Positions 21,660-32,507 of a DNA stretch of 64,000 bases are shown here, piece by piece. A program made the translations under genes and the position numbers. Within the stretch, counting starts at the first letter, position 1. Each line of letters starts with the position of its first letter. Source of the stretch: Cephalotus follicularis (taxonomy: Eukaryota; Streptophyta; Magnoliopsida; Oxalidales; Cephalotaceae); NCBI GenBank assembly GCA_001972305.1, contig BDDD01001614.1, positions 163,514-227,513 on the forward strand, given 5' to 3'. The notes below the pieces were generated by a model. It saw only the letters and a list, made by a program, of their open reading frames with translations. It ran no database searches and was not told the origin of the DNA.

Positions 21660-22980
21660 TGCATTTTTGTCTCAATCCTAATTTTGATGATAACATATTT
21701 GCATCTAAACATTATTTCTCTTTTGTGCAAGATGCAAGAAATGCTTAAGATTACAAGAAAAATCATACAAAGAAGCATTTCCAGCACTAAGTAGCAAAAT
21801 AGGGCAACGCGTCGACTGTTACAAAGTAACCGTCAACACTTAGGCAAACCGCAAAGGCCACATTCAAACTGTCAGCAATTAAGGGATTTGAGTCTAAGCT
21901 AATGTGTCTAAAGCGGCGACACTCATTCAACACCGTCAGCGCTTAGAGCAAAAAGGACCAAATCTTTAGAAGGCCATGCCAGTGCTTTGATACAGTGGAT
22001 TCACGAAGTTGCCCAAATGCTTTAAGCGGTGACACCTTCAAGGGAACCATCAGCACTTAAAGTAAACCATGAACAGTATACACTAAGCTTCAATGGTTAA
22101 AGACTCGTGAAAAAACTTAAGGCGCATTTACTGACGAAGCTTTGGGAAAAGCGACAGTGTTTATCTAAGCTTAGATATTAAGAAGCCAAACCGGCAAAGG
22201 TTAAATGGGAAGATTCAAATTAAGGCATAACGGTAACCTTTAAGCGGCGACAATTAGTGGGAGACCGTCATCCTTTTGGGCACGGGATTGACAGCTAGTC
22301 AGCATTATCAACACCAAATTATAGCCCAAATCTTCTCCAACGGCTATATGTTCCGGAAGTCTATAAATTGGAGGCATGAATTAGTTGAAGAACAACAATT
22401 ACAAGAATTATCAATTACAAGGCATCTAAATCATTCAACACAAAATTCTCTCAAGTTTAAAGGCTTCAAAGGCTTAAGCAAGTTTCTTTTCTTATCTTGA
22501 GTGTTTTTAAGTGAGTTTATTTATTCATTATCAAACCTTATAGAGGTTATACAAAAACACCAAACAATCATTTGTATCTTTGATTATCAAGGGGAGTGAA
22601 CCCTTGTTATACTTTGGTTAGAAAGTGTATGTGATTGAGTTCAATCACGAAAATTGTAAGGTGCACCGAATTGCTCCCGGAAAGAAATTCGGAGCTTGTA
22701 TTCAAGGTTGAATACTAGTGGAAACTCAATGAGGTCTTGGGAAAAGTTGACGTAGGCAAGAGTTTAGCCGAACCACTCTAAACTATGTTTTCAATCTCTA
22801 AACTCTCACTCTCTCACTCTTTACTTATATTTTAATTCAAGTTATTTTCTTACTATATTTGAATTACTTAAGTATTGTTTTATCATTATATTTTTGTTTT
22901 GATAATTGGGTATTCATAAGTCAAAAAAAGATCATAACTTCACACATACTACAATTTACCCCCCTCTTGTAGTACTTTCA
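21660..22980 (+). repeat. 3' LTR of the SIRE-like copia element
   Basis: It begins TGCATTTTTGTCTCAATCC and ends near TACCCCCCTCTTGTAG...TTTCA, the start and end recognisable from SIRE-type LTRs. A TATA-like CTATAAATTGG lies at 22359-22369. Four pairs of GTCGAC-like dyads lie upstream of it (21811-22272). The 5' LTR is not in the window. The exact right end is uncertain by a few bases. Confidence 0.8.
21811..22272 (+). repeat. Paired dyads in the copia 3' LTR
   Basis: Pairs start at 21811/21832, 21915/21935, 22028/22049 and 22246/22267, that is 21, 20, 21 and 21 bp apart. Each left member is in (A)GCGNCGAC or GCGGTGAC context and each right member in CCGTCA-C or CCATCAGC context. Only the first left core is a perfect GTCGAC. 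Confidence 0.7.
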
Positions 22981-23622
22981 ATAATGAATCGTTTGGCACT
23001 TGGAATTCCTGCCTTGGTGAAATGATGCAAACCTGTCCTTGATGCTACATGTATGCAAGAAGGTGCCTACAAAAAACTCTGACCAGACCTCAATTCTTCA
23101 TAGAATTCTATGAACTTTATATTGACAGAAAGATCTAAATGTTACCTACATTTTTCATGTTCTGTACTTTTTCTATAACAAATTATAAACTCTCCCTGTT
23201 TGAGTGAGGGCTCTGTCTTTTTATCGGAGCCACCACAGTTGTGGAGATGAATCTCCAGGTTCACTGTGAAAGCTATACGGGTATGAACCCGATTATTTCC
23301 TCTGGGTTAATGAGGATCCCTTTATTTTTGACATTCTGTGTCCTTCTAGAAGCTTTGTTGTTAGTGTACCCCCATGGTGGTTAGCTCGATCTGGGTGCTA
23401 ACATCAGGGGACTGAGTGGTGCATGGAGCTTCAGACATTAACTTAGCTGGTGACGAGTTTAGGCATGTGGTTTGGACTGGCCTTGATTGGGTCAACTTGG
23501 TTCAGCTACTCGACGTCAAAGCAGACTTGAGTTATGTTGCAGACCTTGTGAGGTGCCCTCACTGTGGAGATAGATCTGAGTAGCATAGGAAAATGAATTA
23601 GCTCCAGGTTGTGATGCTCTAC
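22981..23622. other. Unassigned sequence
   Basis: No gene, LTR terminus or repeat array that I can support. A mixed-composition stretch between the SIRE-like LTR end and the presumed start of LTR H. Confidence 0.4.
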
Positions 23623-24539
23623 TGTAATACCAGCAGAGCAGAGCTGTGGTAATCGTAGCAAAGCAAAGCTACGGAGCAGACCTGGTCCTTGTAGTTCACA
23701 CCAGGGCAAAGTAGGGCAAACCAGACCAGAGCAGACCTTGTCTAGGTTGAGCAGACTAGAACGAGTAAACTTGGGAGCCGACTAGGAAGTGCTTAGTTTA
23801 AGTAAAGCTGGGCTGGGGCCTGTTTTATTAAAGCCTAAAACTTCGGCCCATTATCTCGTAAATCTTCCAAAAGTCTCCAGAATTCTAGAAAGCTCTCCAC
23901 ACTCATATATATACATAGATGGTTTAAAATTTTGAAGGAAGGAAGGTGACGGGCCTTTCTTCAGTCATTGTGATGGCCAAATCTCAGCTTCTCCAACTCT
24001 CCTTATTCTCTTGGTCGGAGTTTCATCATTAAGAAAGCAAGTAACAAGTAAATTCTCTCTCGTATTCTAATTTGAATCTAGTACCTGATTTGGAGCATTC
24101 AAGGGTTAGTCCATGATGGTGGATTGAAAAACCTGTGAGTGAGACATTCCCTTCCTTCTGTGATCTTAATACTTATATATATATATGTGCCCTTTTGTGA
24201 TCATGATGTGATGTGATTCATGAGCAGATAAGTGCTTGGACTTTGGGTGACAATGTTATCTCCCCAGGTTATATCTTATCATGTTTTGTTGATATCGTAT
24301 TTTGTACTTCGATGTTGGGTGCCATGTGACTTATGACTTGTGATATCGGTTGATAGTGAGGTGTACGTCTAATGCCCAACTCTCCCTAACATACCCGTTG
24401 GTCTATGATTGTGTGTCATGTGGGACTGCTCCCGGGTTTCCATAGCTTGGATCTGCAACATACCATTGGTCTATGATGGTATGTTGAGTGTGAGTGCAGT
24501 GAGGCGTCCATTACTCACCTATCGGACTGCATGATCTAG

Positions 24540-24800
24540 CCTCTCAGTAGAGGATGAGGTATGGTTGTTAATGATTAGCCTCTTGGTAGAGGCCGAGGTA
24601 TTGTTGTAAATGATTAGCCCCTCGGCGAGGGTGCGCGTAGGCCCCTCGTGTGAGGTATGGTTGTGATTTAGCCCATCAACGGGGGTGTGCTGCAGGCCCC
24701 TTGTGCTGGGTATGGTTGTGATTTAGACTCTCGGCGTGGGTGCGTTGCAGGCCCCTCGTGTGAGGTATGGTTGTTGTAGTTTAGCCTCTCAGCGAGGGCT
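24540..24800 (+). repeat. Array of small CCTC...GAGG dyads in LTR H
   Basis: About eight units of 38-45 bp, each with a short stem such as CCTCTCAGTAGAGG, CCTCTTGGTAGAGG, CCTCGGCGAGG or CCTCGTGTGAGG, separated by ATGGTTGT-ATTTAG. Stem sequence varies while pairing is largely kept. Confidence 0.75.
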
Positions 24801-24906
24801 GGGTCAGTGCGTCAAATACGACGGCCCACGTGCGAAGTATGGTTATGATGGCCGAGGTATAGGCACCGTGCACCAGTGTATAAAGGATATACCTAATGAG
24901 ATTTAG

Positions 24907-25068
24907 ATGATATATAGCCTGTGTGGTTTCTCTGATATATACTCTTATATATATTTCTGGTGTGGCTTCTCTTATATATATTGCATGTGTGGCATCCTGT
25001 GTGGCTTCTCTGATATATATTGCCTATGTGGAAGCATGTGTGGCTTCTCTAATATATATTGCCTAACA
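24907..25068 (+). repeat. GTGTGGCTTCTCTGATATATAT tandem array, left half
   Basis: Five units of about 35 bp with the core GTGTGGCTTCTCTGATAT. The array is cut by element R and continues at 34522-34700. Confidence 0.85.
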
Positions 25069-26045
25069 CGTGTAATACCTGGAATTTTATAAATAATTGA
25101 GGTGTGGAAATTGGGCTCAAAATGTGATACTGTTATTGGACTGGAAATTGAGTTAATGAATAAATGACATTTTGGACCGAAATGTGATAGATGAATGAAT
25201 GGAGCCTTGGGCCAAATCTAGTCCAAGGGAAAGGAATGAGAATTTGGGCTTGGAAATATTATTATGCTATTGGGCTTAATAGTGTTAATATTGGGCTAAA
25301 TTGAATAAAGGGAGAATTGAAGAATTGGGTTGATTCTAACCAGTCCTCAGCCCAATCCAGTGAAGGAATGGTAAGATAGCTCCAGGGAATTTGAGAGAAT
25401 TCCACTGGTAGCTATAGAAAGAGAAGTGGTGAGTGTAGGAGGGACTGTTGGCATTTCGGGAGAGAAAGCGACAAGGATAAATTGTAGCAGTGAGCAAAGG
25501 AAGGAAGGCAAAGGAGGAACCAGTGGTCGAAGAGAGCTCACCATTTCCAGGTAGGTTCTACTACCTACACAATGCTTGTGTCTTACTTGTGAATGTTGTA
25601 TACTGTGATATATTGCACTGAATGAATAAGTGATAAAAATGGTATAATGGTCCTCTGTAATTGATAGGTAGGGACTTAGACAAATGTTATTAATGCTTGC
25701 ATAATGCCTGACGCACAACATGCATGTTATACACACAACACGAGCTCGCCTTGCTGTCAAGCTTGTTATGTGCCGAGCTCCCAGAGTATGTGTATCCATG
25801 CATGCCAACCTAGCACCTCTCGTCATAGGCATCATCCTCTGCACACCAGGTGTGCTGAGGAACTATATGTGCTGAGGTGATGCATGGTATGCGTTTTGGT
25901 GCCATCCATGGCTCTCCATGCCATGCCACACACCGGCGGTGCTGTAACCGTGAGCCGAGGTGCCACCGTAGGGCGTCCAAGGACACAGTCGTGCAATACG
26001 TCACTGTACCCATGCAGGCGTCATCCCTTACCGGATGCTTTATTC

Positions 26046-26156
26046 CTTCCATGCCCAAGCTGCCGAGGAGCACAAGGGCTGAGCTCCATGCCCGAGCTGC
26101 CGAGGAGCGCAAGTGCCGAGCTCCATGCCTGACCTGCGGAGGAGAAATGCCGCCGA
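26046..26156 (+). repeat. 42-bp tandem repeat in LTR R
   Basis: Three units of the type GAGCTCCATGCCCGAGCTGC followed by CGAGGAGCGCAAG. The other LTR has three units at 33427-33540. Confidence 0.8.
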
Positions 26157-27054
26157 GCCACAGGTGTCCGAGGAGCAAACGGTATGCACTAGAGTCACTG
26201 TGGGTAGAGGTGGCAAGTACCGAGGTGTAAAGCGCCAAGGTGCTGTGAGCCGACATGCCATGCACCCGAGGACAGGCGTACCATGGATGCCATGCCAAGC
26301 ACCATCCACCCACGCTACGTCCAGGGGTGCACCAGTGCCAGATACCGAGGTGCCATGGATAACTGTCCTCTGGCTTGCGCCAAGGTGCTGCGTATGGCTA
26401 TCCCTGGGAAACACCCCAGTATGAAACACAATTGAGCCCTCCTTTGGCCATGCACGGATTAGGAGTATGACGATGTGAGCTATGCATGGCACCCACAGGC
26501 TTCGCCCGTTGAAGCTCTCAAATGGCTCATCCGAGCTCTCCATGCGTGTCCTTAGCATGCAACACAGAATGGTAGAGCTCGTCTACCATGAGTCCCAAGC
26601 AGGAGAGGTTCCACGCTTCCAATGCCATGTCTACCAAACATGGCTTCGTACTATATCTCTGTACGATATGCACACCCGTGCAAGTGTTGAACAGCGAGGA
26701 TTGCATGTGCCTGAGCTCCATGCAGTTCGCTTTACATGTAATATCGGGTTTTTCCATGGTGGGCATACACAGCATGCATTCATGCGTCCGAGAGTGAACG
26801 CATGGGAAGCTCTCCACCTCTGCATATGTCCTCTACATGCCTTGGCGCCAAGCACTGTCCAGTGCATGTCCTTCCTGTACGCCACGGTATTGAGACCTTC
26901 TTCGCATGCATCCCGAGCACGCACAGGGAGTGTGGAACTCTCTACAAAGCATGCGTCCTGAAGCATGCGCATATGGCGCTCGGGTAAAGCCCTTCATGCA
27001 CCCAGGGCATGTAACAGACTGTGCATGTTTATCAATGCAGTGAGCACCATAATA

Positions 27055-27320
27055 TATATGTATTAAAGTACAAAGAATGGCCATTGTCAGAAGAATAATT
27101 GCAATGTAAGTGATGATATGACGGCTGTGTGGAGGAAAGGATTTTATTAATAGAAAAGGGGTATAAGTGTGATAAGTGCAGTTGATATATATATATTAAA
27201 GTACAAAGAATGGCCATTGTCAGAAGAATAATTGCAATGTAAGTGATGATACGACGGCTGTGTGGAGGAAAGGATTTTATTAATAGAAAAGGGGTATAAG
27301 TGTGATAAGTGCAGTTGATA
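27055..27320 (+). repeat. 133-bp tandem duplication in LTR R
   Basis: Two nearly identical copies of 133 bp (27055-27187 and 27188-27320), each containing ATTAAAGTACAAAGAATGG and ending in an AT run. The near-perfect identity suggests a recent event, possibly slippage between the AT runs. Confidence 0.9.
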
Positions 27321-27471
27321 TATATATATATATATATATACGAGTAGTGAAATATAGATGATAGGTATAGTGTAAAATAAGGAAGGCAGACCCTACAGTG
27401 AATGGAAATGTAGTGTTAGTATAATGTACTGTTACTGTAGTGTTAATGTAAAGCCAATGTACTGTACTGTG

Positions 27472-27695
27472 CCTGATCACCAATTGAGATGAGCTGACTG
27501 ATCACGGATTGAGATGAGCCATCAGATCACCAATTGAGATGAGCCGGCCAGGCTATTTTGAGATGAGCCTATGGGATCACAGAGATAGCCCAATGGATCA
27601 CCGACCGAGATGAGCCGTCGAATCACCGACCGAGATGAGCCGTCGGATCACCAATTGAGATGAGCCGACTGATCACCGACCGAGATAAGCCACAC
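27472..27695 (+). repeat. GATCACCGACCGAGATGAGC tandem array in LTR R
   Basis: About eight units of roughly 25-30 bp. Some contain ACCGAC or GCCGAC, the same RYCGAC class of hexamer as the dyad arrays of other LTRs, but the period is different. Confidence 0.8.
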
Positions 27696-28129
27696 TAACT
27701 GTGACTGTTAATGTTATAATTATTGAATAGTGTACTGAATGACTGTTACTGACACTATATAATGTTTATGTTCCTCTCCTCTTCCTTTAACGCCTAGAGC
27801 GCATATATTTCTCTTCCTAAAGCCGAGGAACCCGAGGAACCGATATGCCTACAATGTAATGTTTATTCCTGTCCTGGCTCCTCTAACTTAGCGTCTGGAG
27901 TGGTTTATCGCTCCTCCTTAAGTGGGGGATGCCGAGGAAGGATTTATTGTGAATGACTGACTGTGATTGCTAATAAATGCGTATACTGATATTGTGAATA
28001 AATGTTAATGACAGGGAACTGGACTGTATAGTACCGCTTTTATCGCATCTCTTATTTGCATCACATATGCTTGCTGCATCTACATCTTCATGCATGAGTG
28101 GGTTGTAGTTCCTACACGTCCAGTGGTCG

Positions 28130-28161
28130 CTGACCCATTGCATTTTAATGTAATGGGTCAG
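28130..28161 (+). promoter_or_regulatory. 32-base hairpin CTGACCCATT...AATGGGTCAG in LTR R
   Basis: Arms of 15 bases with one mismatch around a two-base loop. The same hairpin with different inner bases occurs at 44109-44140. It lies about 320 bp before the LTR 3' end, where other LTRs have the AACCCC-type motif. Confidence 0.75.
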
Positions 28162-28482
28162 ATACAGGTGGAGCTTCGCAGCAAGCTGAGGATTGATGCC
28201 CCGGGTGAGTCTCCTCCCTCTTATTACAGTTCGACGACCAAGAGTATAAAGATGGAATTACATATTGTTTTTATGACCTGCCAGATTGTGGCAGAGCTTT
28301 TATGAATTGTATTGTATGACTTTGGGTTTATCCACACAAATGATATTTTATTGGATTTATTCCGCATGCATTATTATATTGTTGAAAGTTTTTAATTTCC
28401 GCTGAAATAAATAAATGAATGATACTGTTAGTAGCATGTCAAATCTTGGGGTTGACCCTTGGGGTTTGGGGCGTTACAGACT

Positions 28483-28494
28483 TGGTATCAGAGC
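28483..28494 (+). promoter_or_regulatory. Primer binding site of element R
   Basis: TGGTATCAGAGC, four bases after the LTR terminus GGGGCGTTACA. A perfect initiator-Met tRNA type site. Confidence 0.92.
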
Positions 28495-28620
28495 TGCGGT
28501 TCTCCTATTCTGGATACCCCAGTAAGGAGTCCTTGGCTTATAAAGTTACTGCATGTGAACAAACGAGTGGATATTAACCCTTTGAAGTTATACAAAAGGT
28601 GAAAGTAGACGGTCGTCGAA

Positions 28621-29499
28621 ATGGAGCTGCATGAGGATCGAGATCTGAGACGTCGAATGGACGTACTCGAACTCTGAGAGATGCAGAAGAAGAGAAGGTT
28701 AGCCCAAGAAATGGTAGCGAGGTCCATGATGTATCAAATGGATAAGTGACTGATTGAATGAACTGGAATGGATAAGTGACAAACTGTATGGACTGGAATG
28801 AACGAATGATTGATTGGATGGGTCTAAAGGCGTAAATGTTTAGCTGAATAAATGATAAATGACTGATTGACTGATTGATAAGCTAAATGGTTTAAGGGAC
28901 CCTAAGCTAGAACCCTCAGAAAACTAGCTAATGAGTAATTAGTAAATGATTGTTGCGTGATGGATTGAGTGAATGATTGAATGATGGTTGACTGATTGGA
29001 CAATTAAGCAGACGAATGACCGGAAAGGATGGAAGCGGTTGACGACATATATATGTTGGTATGGGATAGCATATATATTTAGTGAACCACTAGATGTTAA
29101 CTATGTATATATATGTTGGTATGGGACGATATACATATATATATCTAGTCAACTTCTAGATTCCCAGCAGAATGTTAAGTGGGCATAAATGGTATCGAAT
29201 TGGAACTGAATGGACTAAGAATGAATGGATTGCGATCAAATGGACTGTTGTTGAATGGATGAACGAATTGAATGATTACGGATTGTACAGTTATTGAATG
29301 ATTATTGAATGATGGGCTATTTGCACGTAATACGTGCGTGGATTGAGACAGGAAGGTGTGACCTTCGATGTGCCAGAACAGTCTCCATTCCAGCCTTGGA
29401 ACGCTAACCGAACCAAGTAATGTGCACTACGAAGGCTCATAGACTCTTAAGGCAAAGTTGTAATACTTGCTTGGCATATGTTATGGACAGTAGCAGATG
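28621..29499 (+). pseudogene. Collapsed gag region of element R
   Basis: A short frame from 28621 (MELHEDRDLRRRMDVLEL, then a stop) may be the gag start by position, 127 bp after the primer site. The rest is low-complexity GAATGA/GATTGA-rich sequence with two copies of a TATATATGTTGGTATGGGA segment (29047 and 29106), and a third copy after pol (32307). No capsid or zinc-knuckle sequence remains. Confidence 0.45.
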
Positions 29500-30323
29500 A
29501 GTACCGAAATTTGAGGTTATCCCGGTAATTAGTGAATACCCGGACGTGTTCCAGGAAAACTAACGTCTCTACCTCTTGATAGAAATGTAGAGTTTTTTTT
29601 TTTACCGACTTGATACCGAAACAACACCTATATCGAGAGCTCCCTATCGAAAGGCTCCCCCTAAATTGAAGGAATTAAATGTGAAATTACTGGAGTTACT
29701 CGATAAATGTTTCATCTGACCGAGTGTTTCTCCATGTGAAGCATCGATCCTGTTTGTTAAAAACAAGGACGGATCGTTGCGAATAGGCACCGATTATCGG
29801 CAGCTCAATAAAGTGACTGTTAAGAATAAATATTTACTGTTGTATATCGATGAGTCATTTGATCGACTGAGGGTATCAACGGTGTTCGCTAAGCTGGATC
29901 TGAGATCCGAATAGCATCAAATCAGAATCCAGAAGGAAGATATTCTGAAGATGGTTTTTGGATCACGATATGGACACTATGAAAGTTGTAGTAATGTCGT
30001 TCGGGGTGACCAATGCCCTGCTACATTTTTGCGTTTGATGAATCATGTGTGCAGTCCATATCTTGATTGCTTTCTCGTAATCCTTATTAATGATATCGTG
30101 GTGTACTTAAAGATAATGGAAGAGTATGGAGAACATCTACACTTGGCATCGCAAACTCTCAGGGATTGTCGGCTATATGCCAAGGTCCGTGAATGAAAAC
30201 TCTGATTGTCAGAGGTGGCCTTTCTGGGACATATCATATCCAATGCCGGATTGTCAAGTGGATCCTCCAAAGATTGAAGTGGTTAAAGCCTAGAAACGGC
30301 CAATGAATGTGATGGAGGTCCGA
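29500..30323 (+). pseudogene. Gypsy reverse transcriptase remnant of element R
   Basis: Across three frames the RT motifs can be followed: [80 protein letters not shown], then LYAKV and FLGHIIS. Many stops and shifts interrupt it. The polymerase catalytic block is unreadable. Coding continuity is lost at 30323, inside the family's [17 protein letters not shown] segment. Confidence 0.82.
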
Positions 30324-30763
30324 GGACCGATGCGTCTATGGTATCGCATGTGGCTCTCCTCTGGTAACATTCGAGCATGCTATGCCATGCCAAGCTCTCC
30401 ACTGGCAACGGTAAACATAGCAACTAGGCGCCAGTATGCACCGAGCGTTCCTCTGCCATGCATGCCAAGCCTATGTCCTGAGCTCTAATTCAAGCATCTG
30501 AGGACACAATGGTGTAGTACACTGTAGCTCCCTTGCATAAGAACTCACCTCTACTACAAATGGCGTATAAAGCCGAGGATGAACACCCAGTGTCCTAAAC
30601 ATAGCATAGTACCGAGCACTGTCTAGAGCTCTGCTAGGCATGCCGAGCACTTCACATTGTGAGCATACAGCGCAGAGAATTCCTCTGGCAACTACGAATT
30701 CCCCCTACTTTGCATGCTATAATCCTGAATATTGCCTTGCATGCATGCCCAATAATGTGAATA
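30324..30763. mobile_element. 440-bp insertion inside the RT-RNase H junction of element R
   Basis: The pol reading stops after VMEVR (ending 30323) and resumes at SFPGVAGCYRRFVGGF from 30764, exactly where an uninterrupted gypsy pol would continue. The inserted sequence has no pol similarity. It is made of CATGCCAAG, CCGAGC, GAGCTCT and GCATGCAT words like those in the GC-rich core of this element's own LTRs. I see no target duplication or terminal repeats, so the mechanism is open. Confidence 0.6.
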
Positions 30764-31111
30764 AGCTTCCCTGGCGTAGCAGGATGCTACCGTCGTTTTG
30801 TTGGAGGATTCTCGCGCACAGCTACTCCTCTGACTCGATTGACGCAGAAGAATGTAGCTTTTGAATGGAATGGACAATATGAACGGAGCTTCCAGGAGCT
30901 CAAACATCATTTGACTTCTGCGCCTATCTTGGCTTTTCCAGAAGGCAGTAAAGGTTTTGTGATGTACAGTGATGCATCAGGCATTGGCTTGAGTTATGTC
31001 TTGATGCAAAAATGGAAGGGTGACCATATACGCCTCACAGAGTTACCCAATGACTATAATCATGAACCTAGTACCATCCAGGAAAAGGTAATGTTGTGGC
31101 AGATGTACTAA
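30764..31111 (+). pseudogene. RT connection and RNase H remnant of element R
   Basis: GCYRRFVGGFSRTATPLTRL, then FEWNGQYERSFQELKHHL, APILAFPEGSKGFVMYSDAS and GIGLSYVLMQ are the thumb/connection and RNase H start (catalytic Asp of YSDAS kept). After about 31090 only a piece (GNVVADVLSHQ) of the RNase H end remains, so the middle is deleted. Confidence 0.82.
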
Positions 31112-31299
31112 GTCACCAGCTAGCCTGCTTAACGATTCCTCATATACAGGTACGCCAATGTTATTGGAAAACTCAATGTATGGATGGAATACTGCTTAAG
31201 GCTACAATGAATGATCAAGGTGAATGGAAATGTGTTTCTGGATTCCTGATGATGAATTAATAAGATCCCAAGGCAGAGTTTGTATCCTTTATAGAATTA

Positions 31300-31990
31300 A
31301 AGGATGAACTATCGCCATACGCTCACCGCTCCAAATTTTTGGTGCATCTAACGATTACCAAGATGTACTGGGATCTGAAGCCTATTTTAGTGAATGATAT
31401 GAAGAAAGAGCAGGCACCGTCACCATGGGCTTGCCTTGCCCCTCAACTTTCAGGATTGATGCCTACCCGAGAAGGAAAAATATATACCGTGAATCAGAGT
31501 AGTACAATGGGAAGTATCTTGGTTTACCAAGAACAACGACTAACCCGAATGTTACATGAATAATTGCTGATCGTTCTCTAAAAGTGCTCTTCTCCTTGTG
31601 ATCAAAACCATCTACTCTCTTGAACGGATAGCAGCCTTGTATATCACCGAGAATGTAAGGCTTCACGGGTGCCGATCTACGTAATGTCTGACAGGGACCC
31701 TCGTTATTACGTCCCGATTTTGAGAAAAATTACAAGCAACTCATGGTGCTCGACAGTGTTCCAACACTGTTGTCCATCCCCAGGCTGATAATCAGTCTGA
31801 AAGAACCCCGCTTTGCTAGTTCAATGTGGGTGAACGGAGTTTTTTGGGACCAAAGTTGGTGCCGGAAACTATGAAAAAATGGCTAAATAATTAAGAAAAA
31901 GGCTGTTACCGATGACAAACAGAGCAGAGAAGTTATGCGGACTACCGCATAAGAAAATTGGAAAGTACAATGGGAGACTAGGAAGGCCAA
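31300..31990 (+). pseudogene. Integrase remnant of element R
   Basis: Fragments of the zinc-binding domain (AHRSKFLVHLTITKMYWDLK), the catalytic core (VRLHG, DRDP-TSRF, a VVHPQADNQSERT form) and the C-terminal region (GPKLVPETM, DDKQSREV) can be followed with stops and shifts. The usual HPQTDGQSERT is changed. No chromodomain is readable before the LTR. Confidence 0.78.
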
Positions 31991-32507
31991 GAAATCCCCT
32001 ATTGGCCTCCGATTTGATATCGGAGTGTGAAACGAAAGCGTGATAATGAAAACGAGGGGCGAAATTGATAGAATTTTGGGAATGAATCGGTAACGGACCC
32101 ACATCTTCTGGAATCAGTAAATGGATTTAATGTATTGTATTGATGAAATGACGATGGAAAGCGACAGAATTGTTGTGAACCGTGTGGTTATGGGCCGAAT
32201 GGCCCTGCATATGAGACGAATGATTGAAGAATGTACTGTTATAAAGCGTATGGACAGGGACTGTACTGTTACTGAATCGTATGTCTGAATGATGTGCGTG
32301 GTTTACTATCTATATATGCTGGTGCGGGACAGTAAACGTATTTAGTTAGCCTCTAGACGATCACCAGAAGGATGAATTAACATGATACGGGTGTATCGTT
32401 AATGTTACGGTAGTGCCATGGAAGTGTATAAGTACAATGGAAGCGTAGAAATGACATATGGGTGATGTATCCTCACCTGTTTTACCCTAGAATCTCGAGA
32501 CGAGATT

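Larger units (their letters stand above)
23623..25070 (+). repeat. Gypsy LTR H, 5' part
   Basis: A likely start is TGTAATACCAGCAGAGCAG at 23623, the same first nine bases as the LTR of element R. A TATA-like box (CATATATATACATA) lies at 23907-23920. Two tandem arrays follow. The sequence is interrupted at 25071 by element R and resumes at 34518 in the same array, so R is nested inside H. Confidence 0.6.
25071..28478 (+). repeat. 5' LTR of gypsy element R
   Basis: It starts TGTAATACCTGG and ends GGGGCGTTACA, then primer site. Length is 3408 bp. The central part (about 25700-27000) is GC-rich and full of CATGCC, GAGCTCC and GCCGAGGAG words, giving long overlapping open frames on both strands that I do not call genes. 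It also holds a 133-bp tandem duplication, a 26-bp array and a 32-base hairpin. Confidence 0.88.

Noticed and set aside
25810..26558. Long overlapping open frames on both strands (up to about 170 codons)
   Set aside because: They lie inside a duplicated LTR, overlap each other in opposite directions, show tandem-repeat composition and no domain. GC-rich repeats explain the lack of stops.
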